Source of the DNA: Candidatus Raymondbacteria bacterium RIFOXYA2_FULL_49_16
GTDB taxonomy: Bacteria; Fibrobacterota; OXYB2-FULL-49-7; XYB2-FULL-49-35
Direction: 5' to 3'
Assembly (NCBI GenBank): GCA_001789205.1
Contig: MFYT01000109.1
Span: 19,803 to 83,802, forward strand
Length of the DNA: 64,000 nucleotides
Made by a program: the position numbers and the translations under genes. Positions 1 to 8,576 of this stretch are shown one piece after another. The notes below the pieces were generated by a model that saw nothing but the letters and a program-made list of their open reading frames with translations, was not told the DNA's origin and searched no databases. Numbering within the stretch: the first letter of the stretch is position 1; every line of letters starts with the position of its first letter.

Positions 1-1
1 A

Positions 2-682
2 GCGGTGTCAGCCACGTCGGGCTTTTCGGGCGGCACCACCATCGGGACCGTGGCGGACATTTCCAAGCTCGAAGTCATCACCCAGATCGGTGAAGTTGAC
101 TACGCAAAAATCCATCTTGGCCAGCGCGTGCGCATCAGCCTCGAGTCGGACTCCAAGGCGCAGAGCATAGGCACCGTGTCCCTGGTCTCGCTTGCGGCAA
201 AAAAAGAATCGGGCAGCACCATCAGTAATTTCGAAGTGCGCGTTGCCATCGATTCCCTTATCCCCGGCCTTATTCCTGGAGTAAACGTCAATTCTGATTT
301 TATCGCCCTGGAGAAGAAACACGTGCTCGGTGTTCCTTACACCATGGTCGAAAAACAAAAACGCGGCGACAATGATATCTTTTTTGTGCAACGGCCCGCG
401 GGAAGCAAGGTCGCGCTACCACAAGGTTTTGATAAAGGACCTGATCAAGGGCAACAAAAGCCGGGCGGGCGGGCGGGCGGCAGACGCGGCATGGGCGATA
501 AAATGGACAAACGGATGACAAAGGTACGCGAAGAACGTACAGCAGCCATAGCCAAACTCAACCTGGTAAAACAGCGCATCACAATCGGCGAGACCGATTA
601 CAAATATTACGAAGTACTCGATGGACTTGCCGAGGGTGACACTGTTGTCAAAATCATTGGCGGAGAATCTACCGAAAGATAG
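2..682 (+). CDS. MacA-like periplasmic adaptor subunit (HlyD family), 5' truncated by window
   Basis: This is the C-terminal part of a membrane-fusion (HlyD/MacA-type) protein that links an inner-membrane ABC exporter to an outer-membrane channel. The frame is open from base 2, so the real start lies before the window. The beta-barrel part is seen in segments such as GEVDYAKIHLGQRVRISLES and PGVNVNSDFIALEKK, and the membrane-proximal part in ITIGETDYKYYEVLDGLAEGD near the end. Between them lies a low-complexity Gly/Arg stretch (around residues 150-165) encoded by a CGGG tetranucleotide repeat, which is not typical of the family. The ATPase gene follows after 5 nt, and the two permeases complete a MacAB-like operon. 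The substrate is unknown. Confidence 0.88.
   Translation, partial: AVSATSGFSGGTTIGTVADISKLEVITQIGEVDYAKIHLGQRVRISLESDSKAQSIGTVSLVSLAAKKESGSTISNFEVRVAIDSLIPGLIPGVNVNSDFIALEKKHVLGVPYTMVEKQKRGDNDIFFVQRPAGSKVALPQGFDKGPDQGQQKPGGRAGGRRGMGDKMDKRMTKVREERTAAIAKLNLVKQRITIGETDYKYYEVLDGLAEGDTVVKIIGGESTER
462..481 (+). repeat. CGGG tetranucleotide repeat inside the adaptor gene
   Basis: Four perfect CGGG units (462-477) followed by a partial CGGC encode a Gly/Arg-rich linker in the adaptor protein. Gain or loss of one 4-nt unit would shift the reading frame, so this is a possible slippage site. Four units is short for a phase-variable tract. Confidence 0.6.
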
Positions 683-687
683 GCGCT

Positions 688-1368
688 ATGGACATTGCCA
701 CGGTCCTGGAGACAAAAGACCTCTGCAAATCATACTATCTGGGTAACGATGCAATCCAGGTGCTTTTCGATGTCAACCTTTGCGTCCGCAAGGGAGATTT
801 TTCCGCAATCATGGGTCCATCGGGAAGCGGCAAATCCACCCTGCTCAACATCCTGGGTTGCCTCGACACACCCACATCGGGCGAATATCTCCTGAACGGC
901 CTGCCGGTCAAGACCCTGAGCCAGTCGCGTCTTGCCGATATCCGCAACCGGGAAATCGGTTTTGTCTTCCAGAATTTTAACCTGCTGCCAAAACTCGACG
1001 TATTCAGCAACGTTGAACTGCCGCTCATTTATGGAAATGTGTCCAAAAAGGAACGTCACGCGCTGGTCGAGGAATCGCTCAAAAGCCTGGGGCTCTGGGA
1101 ACGCAGGCACCACAGGCCCAACGAAATATCAGGCGGCCAAAAACAGCGCGCGGCCATTGCGCGCGCTCTGGTCAAAAAACCCTGCATCATTCTTGCGGAT
1201 GAACCCACAGGCAACCTCGATTCCGTTACCACGCACGAGATACTCGAACTGTTCAAGGAATTGAACGCGCGGGGAAACACCATTCTCGTCATAACCCACG
1301 AAAGTGAAGTCGCGGGAACAACAAATAAAGTGTTCCATATCAGGGACGGACGCCTGTATCATGACTGA
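688..1368 (+). CDS. ABC exporter ATP-binding protein (MacB/LolD-type)
   Basis: ATPase of 226 aa that powers the neighbouring MacB-like permeases. The Walker A motif GPSGSGKST is at residues 43-51, the signature is ISGGQKQR, Walker B is IILADEPTGNLD and the switch histidine is in VITHE. The NLD ending of Walker B and the overall length are typical of the LolD/MacB/FtsE class rather than importers. It starts 5 nt after the adaptor stop. Its 3' end overlaps the first permease by 8 nt, so the genes are probably translationally coupled. Unlike MacB itself, ATPase and permease are separate proteins here. Confidence 0.93.
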   Translation: MDIATVLETKDLCKSYYLGNDAIQVLFDVNLCVRKGDFSAIMGPSGSGKSTLLNILGCLDTPTSGEYLLNGLPVKTLSQSRLADIRNREIGFVFQNFNLLPKLDVFSNVELPLIYGNVSKKERHALVEESLKSLGLWERRHHRPNEISGGQKQRAAIARALVKKPCIILADEPTGNLDSVTTHEILELFKELNARGNTILVITHESEVAGTTNKVFHIRDGRLYHD

Positions 1369-2596
1369 CGTGCGAGCGCGTCTCGTAAATTTATTTTTCG
1401 TCAACGGCCAGCTCTGCCTTATAGAAGTGTTCAGTAACAAGCTCCGCTCCTTCATCAGTTCATTCGGCATCTTCCTGGGCGTGGCGTCGCTGCTTATTCT
1501 GCTCTCTTTTATGCACGCTCTGCGAAAAAACGTCACCGACAGCATTGTGGCCATGGGCGGGCTCGATATTATAACCATTACCAAACTCGCGCCTGAGACA
1601 AACGCGGAGGCGCTCGCGTTCAGGCGCTCGCCGGGCCTCAAACTCACCCAGGCAGAGGCATTGCAGCGGGAGATACCAGAGATCACCATGGTACTGCCCG
1701 AGGCGTCATCGGGCCATGCCGAGCTTTCAGTACCAGGCAAGGAAGCCCGTGCCAACCCTGTTGCCGTGAGTCTTCCCTACTCGGACGTGTTCAATTACCA
1801 GATCGGATCGGGCCGCGCGTTTGTCCAGGACGATTTTGATCAGGCGGCAAAGGTATGCGTCATAGGCAGCCGCATACAAGAGAGACTCTTTCCCGGCGTA
1901 CCGAACCCGGTGGGCAAATCCCTGCTATTCAACGGCATGTCGTTCAAGGTCGTCGGCCTTATTTACACCGAAGACCGGTGGGACTGGCGCTCGCGTACCA
2001 TGCTCTATCCCTACCCAACATACGAGCGGTATGTGGGAGGCCAGGACAATGTATTGGGCAGCATCAAAATAAAAGTAAAAACAATCAGCCGTTTGGCCCA
2101 AACAAAGGCGGAAATGACCTCACGGCTCATTAGCATGCACCGCGGTGTCGAGGACTTTGATGTTGTGCTCAACGAGGACAAAATCAAGGAAATGGAGGAC
2201 ACGCAGCGCGCGCTGAATATCCTTATCGTGGTGATCGCTGTGCTCTCACTTTTCATCGGCGGGATAAGCATTATGAACATCATGTTCGCCACCATTGGCG
2301 ACCGCGTACGCGAGATCGGCCTGCGCAAAGCGCTCGGTGCTCACAAAAGCGATCTCTTTGTCCAATTCCTCATCGAATCCGTTCTACTGTGCTTTGTGGG
2401 TGCAATGCCGGGCATGGTGTTCGGGTCAATTCCCACCTTTTTGCCCACGGAACTGCTCCCCATGACTCCTACCCTCGCCGCGGCCGATTACCTGCTCAGC
2501 ATCGGGTTCACCATCTTTGTCGGTATTGGCGCTGGCGTGTTTCCCGCGTGGAAGGCCGCCAACATGCGGCCCATAGAGGCGCTCCAATATGCCTAA
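1361..2596 (+). CDS. ABC exporter permease, MacB/FtsX type (first of two)
   Basis: Inner-membrane permease of about 411 aa with MacB architecture: an N-terminal membrane helix (around SFISSFGIFLGVASLLILL), a large periplasmic MacB_PCD-like domain, then three C-terminal helices forming the FtsX domain. The motif DRVREIGLRKALGAHKSDL is the conserved cytoplasmic loop of FtsX/MacB permeases. I chose the ATG at 1361, which overlaps the ATPase stop; an ATG further upstream at 1304 would lie deep inside the ATPase gene. The gene overlaps the second permease by 8 nt. Confidence 0.9.
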   Translation: MTDVRARLVNLFFVNGQLCLIEVFSNKLRSFISSFGIFLGVASLLILLSFMHALRKNVTDSIVAMGGLDIITITKLAPETNAEALAFRRSPGLKLTQAEALQREIPEITMVLPEASSGHAELSVPGKEARANPVAVSLPYSDVFNYQIGSGRAFVQDDFDQAAKVCVIGSRIQERLFPGVPNPVGKSLLFNGMSFKVVGLIYTEDRWDWRSRTMLYPYPTYERYVGGQDNVLGSIKIKVKTISRLAQTKAEMTSRLISMHRGVEDFDVVLNEDKIKEMEDTQRALNILIVVIAVLSLFIGGISIMNIMFATIGDRVREIGLRKALGAHKSDLFVQFLIESVLLCFVGAMPGMVFGSIPTFLPTELLPMTPTLAAADYLLSIGFTIFVGIGAGVFPAWKAANMRPIEALQYA

Positions 2597-3896
2597 GACA
2601 CGGATGGCGCGCTACGCGGCGGCAGCGCTTACCTTTGCCCGATGGAGCTATGTTGGCGTGCATACGGGCTTCATTGAAATGCGTTCCCATGTGCTCCGGT
2701 CAATCCTTTCCGCCATAGGCATTCTCTTCGGCGTTTTCGTCATGGTCGCCATGCTCTCTCTCATTGGCGGACTCAACACCTTCCTGAACAAACGCATGGG
2801 TGAATGGATGGGTTCGGTTTTTATTGAAAAGATCAATGAGCCCCCAAAGGAAAAGCTGGCCGAATTCAGCCGATCGCGCGGTCTCACCTTCAGCGACGGC
2901 ATTTTCCTGCAGGATAGCGTTCCCTCAGTGCGCACCGTATACAAATCCATTGAAAGGTTCGACCAATTGTTGACCATTGGAGGCCAAACACGCGCGCACT
3001 TCATGGGCGTCGATTCCCAGACTCTGGCAAAACAATTCACCATGGATATTGAACTTGATATCAAAGAAGGCCGCATGCTCGATGCGTCGGATTTTTCCGA
3101 CGGCAGCCTGGTCTGCATGGTTTCGTCGTTTATCGCTGAGGATATTACGCGAAAATTGGAAACCAGCGGAAAGACCGCTGGTGATATCATCGGCAGCAGT
3201 ATTTATTTTAAAAACCAGCGTTTCAGAATTATAGGGGTCTTTGGTCCCAAAAAGGCGGATGTGAAACGGTGGTGGATGCGGAACAACGTGTATGTTCCCC
3301 TGGTGGCCATGCAGAAATATGTGTCGGGCTACAATCCCGATCCGGGCCACCTCTGGCTGCAGGTGGACGATCCTCTGCTTATGGACAAGCAGCTCGACGA
3401 TGTGGTTTCGAACCTCATTGCCCGGCACCGCGGCGTCGAAGACTTTGAATACCGCAAACCCGACAACCTGAAGGAATTTATCAGCATGATGGGCAACGTG
3501 AGCCTCATCATGGGCATCATTGCCGCGATTTCATTGCTTGCCGGCGGCTTGGGCATAATGAACGTGATGCTCTCGAGCATTTCAGAGCGCATCAGGGAAA
3601 TTGGCATCAGAAAGGCATTGGGCGCAAGCACCGTGCAGATTTTCGTCCAGTTTATAGCTGAAACCAGTACTCTCTGCTTTATCGGCGGAACAATCGGTGC
3701 GCTTTTTGGCTGCGTTCCCATGCTGATAGGCGACGCCATTGAGAAAGCGACCGGCGGGGTCATAAATCCCACGCTCCTGCCCCAATACATCCTGGCCATG
3801 GTGGTGGTGATCGCCTCCATGGGCGTGATCTTTGGCCTCTACCCCGCGGTCAAAGCCTCACGCATGAATCCCATCGATGCCCTGAGATACGAATAA
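2589..3896 (+). CDS. ABC exporter permease, MacB/FtsX type (second of two)
   Basis: Second permease (435 aa) of the same exporter and a paralogue of the preceding one. It has an N-terminal helix near residues 35-60 (ILSAIGILFGVFVMVAMLSL), a periplasmic domain, and a C-terminal FtsX domain with SERIREIGIRKALGASTVQI. The two permeases probably form a heterodimer over the ATPase dimer. The start ATG sits within the last codons of the first permease. The operon ends here; 143 nt follow before the next gene, with its own promoter. Confidence 0.9.
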   Translation: MPKTRMARYAAAALTFARWSYVGVHTGFIEMRSHVLRSILSAIGILFGVFVMVAMLSLIGGLNTFLNKRMGEWMGSVFIEKINEPPKEKLAEFSRSRGLTFSDGIFLQDSVPSVRTVYKSIERFDQLLTIGGQTRAHFMGVDSQTLAKQFTMDIELDIKEGRMLDASDFSDGSLVCMVSSFIAEDITRKLETSGKTAGDIIGSSIYFKNQRFRIIGVFGPKKADVKRWWMRNNVYVPLVAMQKYVSGYNPDPGHLWLQVDDPLLMDKQLDDVVSNLIARHRGVEDFEYRKPDNLKEFISMMGNVSLIMGIIAAISLLAGGLGIMNVMLSSISERIREIGIRKALGASTVQIFVQFIAETSTLCFIGGTIGALFGCVPMLIGDAIEKATGGVINPTLLPQYILAMVVVIASMGVIFGLYPAVKASRMNPIDALRYE

Positions 3897-3971
3897 TCCC
3901 TGCTGAGATTGCGGGTTCTGCGGCGATTAACGCGGGTTCCCAAAACATCCGGGAATCTAAAATCTTCCTTA

Positions 3972-4000
3972 TTGACTTCAAACCTTCACTGAGATATATT
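3972..4000 (+). promoter_or_regulatory. Sigma70-type promoter for the SGNH hydrolase gene
   Basis: TTGACT (3972-3977) and TATATT (3995-4000) are separated by exactly 17 bp. A purine-rich ribosome-binding site (AAAGGGGGGAAAC) precedes the ATG at 4040. The position between the exporter operon and the secreted hydrolase supports a separate transcript for the hydrolase and GH20 pair. Confidence 0.7.
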
Positions 4001-4039
4001 ACTAAAGAATACAGGCATAACAAAACAAAGGGGGGAAAC

Positions 4040-6124
4040 ATGGTTTTTTTCAAGAAGCGATTTATCGTCATTGTATGCCTTTTTAGTCTCATTGGGTCAA
4101 CCATAGCCTATACCATTCCCGTCATCGACGCTCAGCTTAAAGCCAACCTTCGCAGCATTAAGAAGCGCGGCGGGCTGATCGGACGCATTGTCGGCAAAAT
4201 GGGCCAGTGGGGCGACTCCATAACAAACTCAATGGCATACCTGGGAAGCCTGGCAGGGTATGGATGCAGCGGGAATACAACGTGCGAAACCTACCAGCCA
4301 ATTCTTATCTGGATGAAGGCCTGCGAGACCTCACCGGGCAGCGGCATTGTCGGCGGCGGATGCAGTTCTCCCCTTGCCGAAAAAGGCGGCGGTCACTGCT
4401 GTGAATCAGGATGGACAATCGAATCAGGTCTCAATGTAATAGCCCGTGTTATAGAGCAGGACAATCCATCCTGGTCTCTTACTATGTACGGCACCAACGA
4501 TATAAACGGCAACAACTGGGACGACGCCCGGGGTGAAACATACAAGCGCCGCCTTAAATATTTCCTCCTGGCAAGCGCTGAAGCGGGCATTCCGCCCGCC
4601 GTAAGCACCATTCCTCCGCGCATGGATGGCTGCAATGTTTCAAACGACTATACGCCAAGCGTCACCATCTGTAATAATAAAATTACCGCGGCGGCAAATG
4701 AGTTGAAAATTCCCCTGGTTGATTTTCATTATGCGTGCGTGGAACACCACCCGTCCGACTGGTGCGGCGGTACTACCGGCACACTGGGCGATGACGGCGT
4801 GCATCCCTCCTGGCACAGCAATACCACGAATTTCGATCCCCCGGCCATTTATAACGATGGATACGCCATACGGGGCAAGCTGACCCTCGATTATGCCCAA
4901 AGACTCAAGGCGATTGTGTTCGATAATAATGCGCCGGACGGTCTGGATCTTCCCATTATCGACGTTTCTTCATCCACACATCTTTGGGGTCAATACACGA
5001 ACAACAGTTCTGTCAGCTTTTCCTGGACACTCGATGGCGGTTCAACGCCAACGGGCTACAGCTACGTATTTGACCAGGTCGACACAACAATGCCCGACCA
5101 AACCAGCGAGGGAACAGGCGTCTCCGCGACAGAGACAGCGACATCATCCGGCGATTGGTATTTCCACATCCGCGCTAACAGCGCACTCGGTTGGGGCCCG
5201 GTGACCCATTACCTTGTCAGGATCCTGCCTGCTGACCAGATGGTCCTGCAGGAAGGCATGAACGGTTATTCCGGTACAGCGGATGCGTCAATTTATGGTG
5301 AAACCAGCCATGGTTCCGACGCCATTATGCGGAAATACAATAGCGGCGGGTCTGGAGACCGTCAGCTCTACAGGTTCAGTCTTGCACCGGCTGTAGGCCT
5401 TGCAGTAACAGGCGCGCAGCTGCAGATCTTTACCGACAGTCCTGCAAACGGCGATTCGGTTGCGCTCTACAAACTGACCGCAAGCTGGGGAGAGGGTTAC
5501 AGCGTATGGAACCAGCAGAAAGGCGTGAGTTGGACTTACCGTTTTGCCGATAGCACGCAGGCATGGACAACTGCCGGCGGCGATTTTGAGCATTCACCCA
5601 TAGGCGCAACCGCGCTGCCAACAGACAGACAACCGACGTGGGTTTCATTCGACATAACCTCGACCGTCCAGGGCTGGCTCGCCGATACATCAACGAACCA
5701 CGGCGTAATCATAATCGGATACGGAGCATGGTTGTCAACTAGTTTTTTCTCGCGGGAGTTTCCTCTCAAGAGCCTGCGTCCCAAGCTGCTGCTCACCCAT
5801 ACCGGCAGCGGCGTCCAAGAGAACATGGCAATGGCGCAGGGTATCGCCCTTGGCCAGCCCTATCCTAATCCGGGCAATCCAGGCGTGGTCATTCCGGTTA
5901 CTCTTGCGCCCTCAGCGCGAGTCCAGGTCTCTGTGTATTCAGTGAAAGGCGAACTGCTTAAGAAGGTCTCACTCGCAAACACAAGCGCTTCTCCCCGTCG
6001 CGAAATACTGCGCTGGGACGCAATTGACATGACAGGCAGCAAGGTCTCCTCGGGCCTGTATCTGGCCCGGATGAAAACGGATGACGGCACGGTGGTGATA
6101 AAAAGATTCGTGATCACGCAATAA
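4040..6124 (+). CDS. Secreted multidomain SGNH hydrolase with DNRLRE-like and FlgD-like C-terminal domains
   Basis: Secreted protein of 694 aa. A Sec signal peptide covers about residues 1-24. An SGNH/GDSL hydrolase domain follows: block I is GDSITNS with nucleophile Ser60, block III is GTNDIN, and the acid/base pair is in DDGVHPS (Asp252, His255). A fibronectin-III-like segment (about 290-395) and a DNRLRE-like beta domain (about 400-590) come next. The last 90 residues form a FlgD-like sorting domain ending SGLYLARMKTDDG..VIKRFVITQ, as used in FCB-group surface export. Several Cys pairs occur near residues 75-130. Substrate is not readable; acyl-ester or carbohydrate-ester hydrolysis fits the family. 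The GH20 gene starts in the stop codon (TAATG), so the two are probably coupled. Confidence 0.85.
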   Translation: MVFFKKRFIVIVCLFSLIGSTIAYTIPVIDAQLKANLRSIKKRGGLIGRIVGKMGQWGDSITNSMAYLGSLAGYGCSGNTTCETYQPILIWMKACETSPGSGIVGGGCSSPLAEKGGGHCCESGWTIESGLNVIARVIEQDNPSWSLTMYGTNDINGNNWDDARGETYKRRLKYFLLASAEAGIPPAVSTIPPRMDGCNVSNDYTPSVTICNNKITAAANELKIPLVDFHYACVEHHPSDWCGGTTGTLGDDGVHPSWHSNTTNFDPPAIYNDGYAIRGKLTLDYAQRLKAIVFDNNAPDGLDLPIIDVSSSTHLWGQYTNNSSVSFSWTLDGGSTPTGYSYVFDQVDTTMPDQTSEGTGVSATETATSSGDWYFHIRANSALGWGPVTHYLVRILPADQMVLQEGMNGYSGTADASIYGETSHGSDAIMRKYNSGGSGDRQLYRFSLAPAVGLAVTGAQLQIFTDSPANGDSVALYKLTASWGEGYSVWNQQKGVSWTYRFADSTQAWTTAGGDFEHSPIGATALPTDRQPTWVSFDITSTVQGWLADTSTNHGVIIIGYGAWLSTSFFSREFPLKSLRPKLLLTHTGSGVQENMAMAQGIALGQPYPNPGNPGVVIPVTLAPSARVQVSVYSVKGELLKKVSLANTSASPRREILRWDAIDMTGSKVSSGLYLARMKTDDGTVVIKRFVITQ

Positions 6125-7773
6125 TGAAAGAAAAAAACCAAATATCCGGCCACGGACTCGGTATCATGAAATATGCAATCATGATACTGGGATTCATGAC
6201 TTTAGGATCAGCGGAAAAGGTAGGTCTCATAGACCGCATTCATCTGGTCCCGCAGCCGCAAAAAATCGTCTACGCGATAAAAAACATCGCTTTTCCAACT
6301 CGTATATCTATTATCGGTATCGATTCTTCGGTTGCGGGACAGAAGGCCCTGGCGCAGACACTTGCGGGAATCCTTGGCAGAATGGAAGGGATAGTATACG
6401 CGTTTCAAAATGCCTATCCATATACAATCACCTTTAAGAAGGAAAAATCCATAAAACATTTGGAAGGATATTCGCTGGTTTCCGAAGAAAACGGGATCGC
6501 GATCCGGTACAGCACGGACGCAGGGGCTTATTACGCTGCCCAAACCCTTTATCAGCTCCTGGCATATTCCTATTCCGGCGTAAATGTTCTTGCCTTCAAC
6601 CAGGAACCCGCTGAAGAAGGCGCGCCAACAAAGAAATATTTTCCTTTGCTGACCATCGAAGACTCGCCAGCCTACGCTGTCCGCTCGGTCATGATCGACA
6701 TGGGTCGCGCGCCCTTTTCCATTCCCCTGATAAAACGTGTTATACGGATAATGGCGCACCTGAAGCTCAACACCCTGCACCTTCATTTATTCGACGACCA
6801 ACTCATGGGTTTTAAATTCAAAAATCTTCCTCTCGGCTCTGAAAACCCCGCAGCCATTACCGCGGGACAACTCAAGGAAATCGTTTCTTATGCCCGCTCA
6901 TACCACGTTTCGGTCATGCCGGAGATTGAATCTTGGGGACATGTAGCGAGCATTATCTATCACTATCCCAAACTTCTCGGAGCGCCGGGCATGTACGGCG
7001 GTTCGTCATTTGCCATTGGCGAAAAGACCTTTGATCTGCTTGGAAAAATCTATGACGAGATAATCCCTTGCCTTGAGGAAACGACCGCAATCCATGTTGG
7101 ACTTGATGAGGCGGTCTGGACCCTTGCTCCTGGTGAGGAGAACAAAGGGCTTACGCCAACCGTCATGGTGAAACGTATCTACGACATTCTCATGACCCTG
7201 GGCGCAAAACATAAGAAACAGATTATTATGCACCTGTGGGCGGACCATGGCGGCAGGCCTTTGCCAAAAGAGATAGGAAAGAAAGTGGTCATTGAGCCGT
7301 GGAAATACCGCCAGACCGATGAGCCGAAAATAATCGCCGCATTGCAACAATACGGCGGCAAGGACAAAACGCCGCTCATGATGGGAGCCGGCGCAAGTTC
7401 GGTCCACTACAATGGTACGTACGAGGCCACGCGCTTTTGGTGCCGCGAAGGACTCAAATATCCGAACGTATTGGGAGTCACGATCTGCATATGGGAGACC
7501 AATGATATTGCGGGAAAACTTATAACCATGTACGGAGGCGCCTGCGCCGCGTGGTCGCCGAACACCCTTGAGCGCACAGACGATGATCCTATTGGAGAGA
7601 GAGCGCGAAACATGGCGGACCGGGAGATGCGCAAGTGGCAGATCATTTTCCCTGACGCGAACCCTGACCAAATCAACGCTGATCGGGGGCCTGAGGCGTA
7701 CCAAGGCAGATATGTTTGGCCACCTCGCGCAGGTGTTCCTGTGGCGCCTACCGCGCTGCCAACGCCCCAATAG
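6124..7773 (+). CDS. Glycoside hydrolase family 20, beta-N-acetylhexosaminidase-like
   Basis: A GH20-type enzyme (549 aa) expected to cleave terminal beta-linked GlcNAc or GalNAc. An N-terminal GH20b-like domain (about residues 35-175) precedes the TIM barrel, which begins VRSVMIDMGRAPFSIPLIKR. The catalytic Asp-Glu pair of the family is Asp328-Glu329 in IHVGLDEAVW. The ATG at 6124 overlaps the previous stop by 1 nt. An internal ATG at 6166 would give a better signal peptide (MKYAIMILGFMTLGSA), so that start is a real alternative. Unlike its neighbour it lacks a C-terminal sorting domain, yet an orphan one lies just downstream on the opposite strand. Confidence 0.87.
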   Translation: MKEKNQISGHGLGIMKYAIMILGFMTLGSAEKVGLIDRIHLVPQPQKIVYAIKNIAFPTRISIIGIDSSVAGQKALAQTLAGILGRMEGIVYAFQNAYPYTITFKKEKSIKHLEGYSLVSEENGIAIRYSTDAGAYYAAQTLYQLLAYSYSGVNVLAFNQEPAEEGAPTKKYFPLLTIEDSPAYAVRSVMIDMGRAPFSIPLIKRVIRIMAHLKLNTLHLHLFDDQLMGFKFKNLPLGSENPAAITAGQLKEIVSYARSYHVSVMPEIESWGHVASIIYHYPKLLGAPGMYGGSSFAIGEKTFDLLGKIYDEIIPCLEETTAIHVGLDEAVWTLAPGEENKGLTPTVMVKRIYDILMTLGAKHKKQIIMHLWADHGGRPLPKEIGKKVVIEPWKYRQTDEPKIIAALQQYGGKDKTPLMMGAGASSVHYNGTYEATRFWCREGLKYPNVLGVTICIWETNDIAGKLITMYGGACAAWSPNTLERTDDDPIGERARNMADREMRKWQIIFPDANPDQINADRGPEAYQGRYVWPPRAGVPVAPTALPTPQ

Positions 7774-7780
7774 ATCCACC

Positions 7781-8023
7781 TTACTTGAGCAGAATGATCC
7801 TTCTGCTCTGTTCAACGCCGCAGCACTGAAACTGGCAGATATATAGTCCGGATGCAACTCTTGCGCCATTCTGATCCACGCCATACCAGGTAACCGTATG
7901 TTGTCCTGAACGGAGCGGCTTATCGACGAGGGGCTGGATCAACTTGCCTTGGATATTGTAGATGGATATTATAACAGCTCGAAAGACCTTTTTATTGTCA
8001 ACATAGAGCAGTTGAGCGGAAAT
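7781..8023 (-). pseudogene. Orphan FlgD-like C-terminal sorting domain (gene remnant)
   Basis: On the minus strand an 81-codon open stretch runs to a TAA (7783-7781) and translates to a textbook C-terminal sorting domain: VIISIYNIQGKLIQPL, then SGQHTVTWYGVDQNGA, then RVASGLYICQFQ and a terminal RRIILLK. No in-frame ATG exists, and a stop codon lies just upstream (8026-8024), so the passenger protein that this domain should be attached to is missing. It has three Cys near the end, unusual for this domain. It is most simply the 3' remnant of a deleted or inverted secreted-protein gene. It fills nearly all of the 272-bp gap between GH20 and the lipocalin. Confidence 0.75.
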
Positions 8024-8045
8024 TTATCCCCTGCCAATGTTATAA

Positions 8046-8570
8046 TTATTCCCCGGAAGAATTTTGCGGGGTAAAGTACAAGTTCTCCGTGGCAAACCCC
8101 AGATTTTTCGCCTTTTCGATCAGCGCTGTCCTTATACTCTCTTCAAGTACCGGGGTTCGTGACAGTATCCAGAGATAGTTTTTTGAACTCGCAACCATTG
8201 CGTAGGTGTAGCGCTCGTCAAGCTCAACAATTACATAATCGCCATAAAAGGGGCCAAAAAATGAAACACGAAAATATCCCTCTCCCGCTGCTCCGGCAAC
8301 AACCGCTTTGCCCACGGCTGTTTTGATTTTCCCGTCCTTGATCCCTTTGTTCACGACCTTAACCAACCCATTTTCCATGAGCGAATAGTACGCTGTCACG
8401 CTGACCAGGCCATTTTCAAAAGAGGCGGGAAGCCGCGCTATCTCATACCATGTTCCCAGATACCGGTTTAGGTCAAACGAGGTTATCGGCTGGAATTCCG
8501 GTGTCTTCTGTCTGCACGACATGCATATGAAAGGCAGAAAAACTAAACACAAGAGGCGGCACATTCGCAT
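8046..8570 (-). CDS. blc: Bacterial lipocalin, Blc-like outer-membrane lipoprotein
   Basis: Small lipocalin (174 aa) with the family signature DLNRYLGTWYEIARLP and the later motifs YAMVASSKNYLWILSRTP and the conserved C-terminal helix. A hydrophobic leader ends in FICMSC, a slightly atypical lipobox, so lipid anchoring is likely but not certain. Blc proteins bind lysophospholipids or fatty acids in the outer membrane of Gram-negative bacteria. It is the last gene of the minus-strand operon, 6 nt after the LOG-family gene. Confidence 0.85.
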   Translation of the reverse strand: MRMCRLLCLVFLPFICMSCRQKTPEFQPITSFDLNRYLGTWYEIARLPASFENGLVSVTAYYSLMENGLVKVVNKGIKDGKIKTAVGKAVVAGAAGEGYFRVSFFGPFYGDYVIVELDERYTYAMVASSKNYLWILSRTPVLEESIRTALIEKAKNLGFATENLYFTPQNSSGE

Positions 8571-8576
8571 AATCGC

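Noticed and set aside
7006-7884. 292-codon ORF on the minus strand across the GH20 gene
   Set aside because: It is antisense to a well-supported GH20 gene and has no motif, signal peptide or ribosome-binding site. It reflects codon bias.
7967-8002. TTGACA and TATAAT on the minus strand inside the orphan sorting domain
   Set aside because: The spacing is about 22 bp, too long for a sigma70 promoter, and the sequence is coding-derived.
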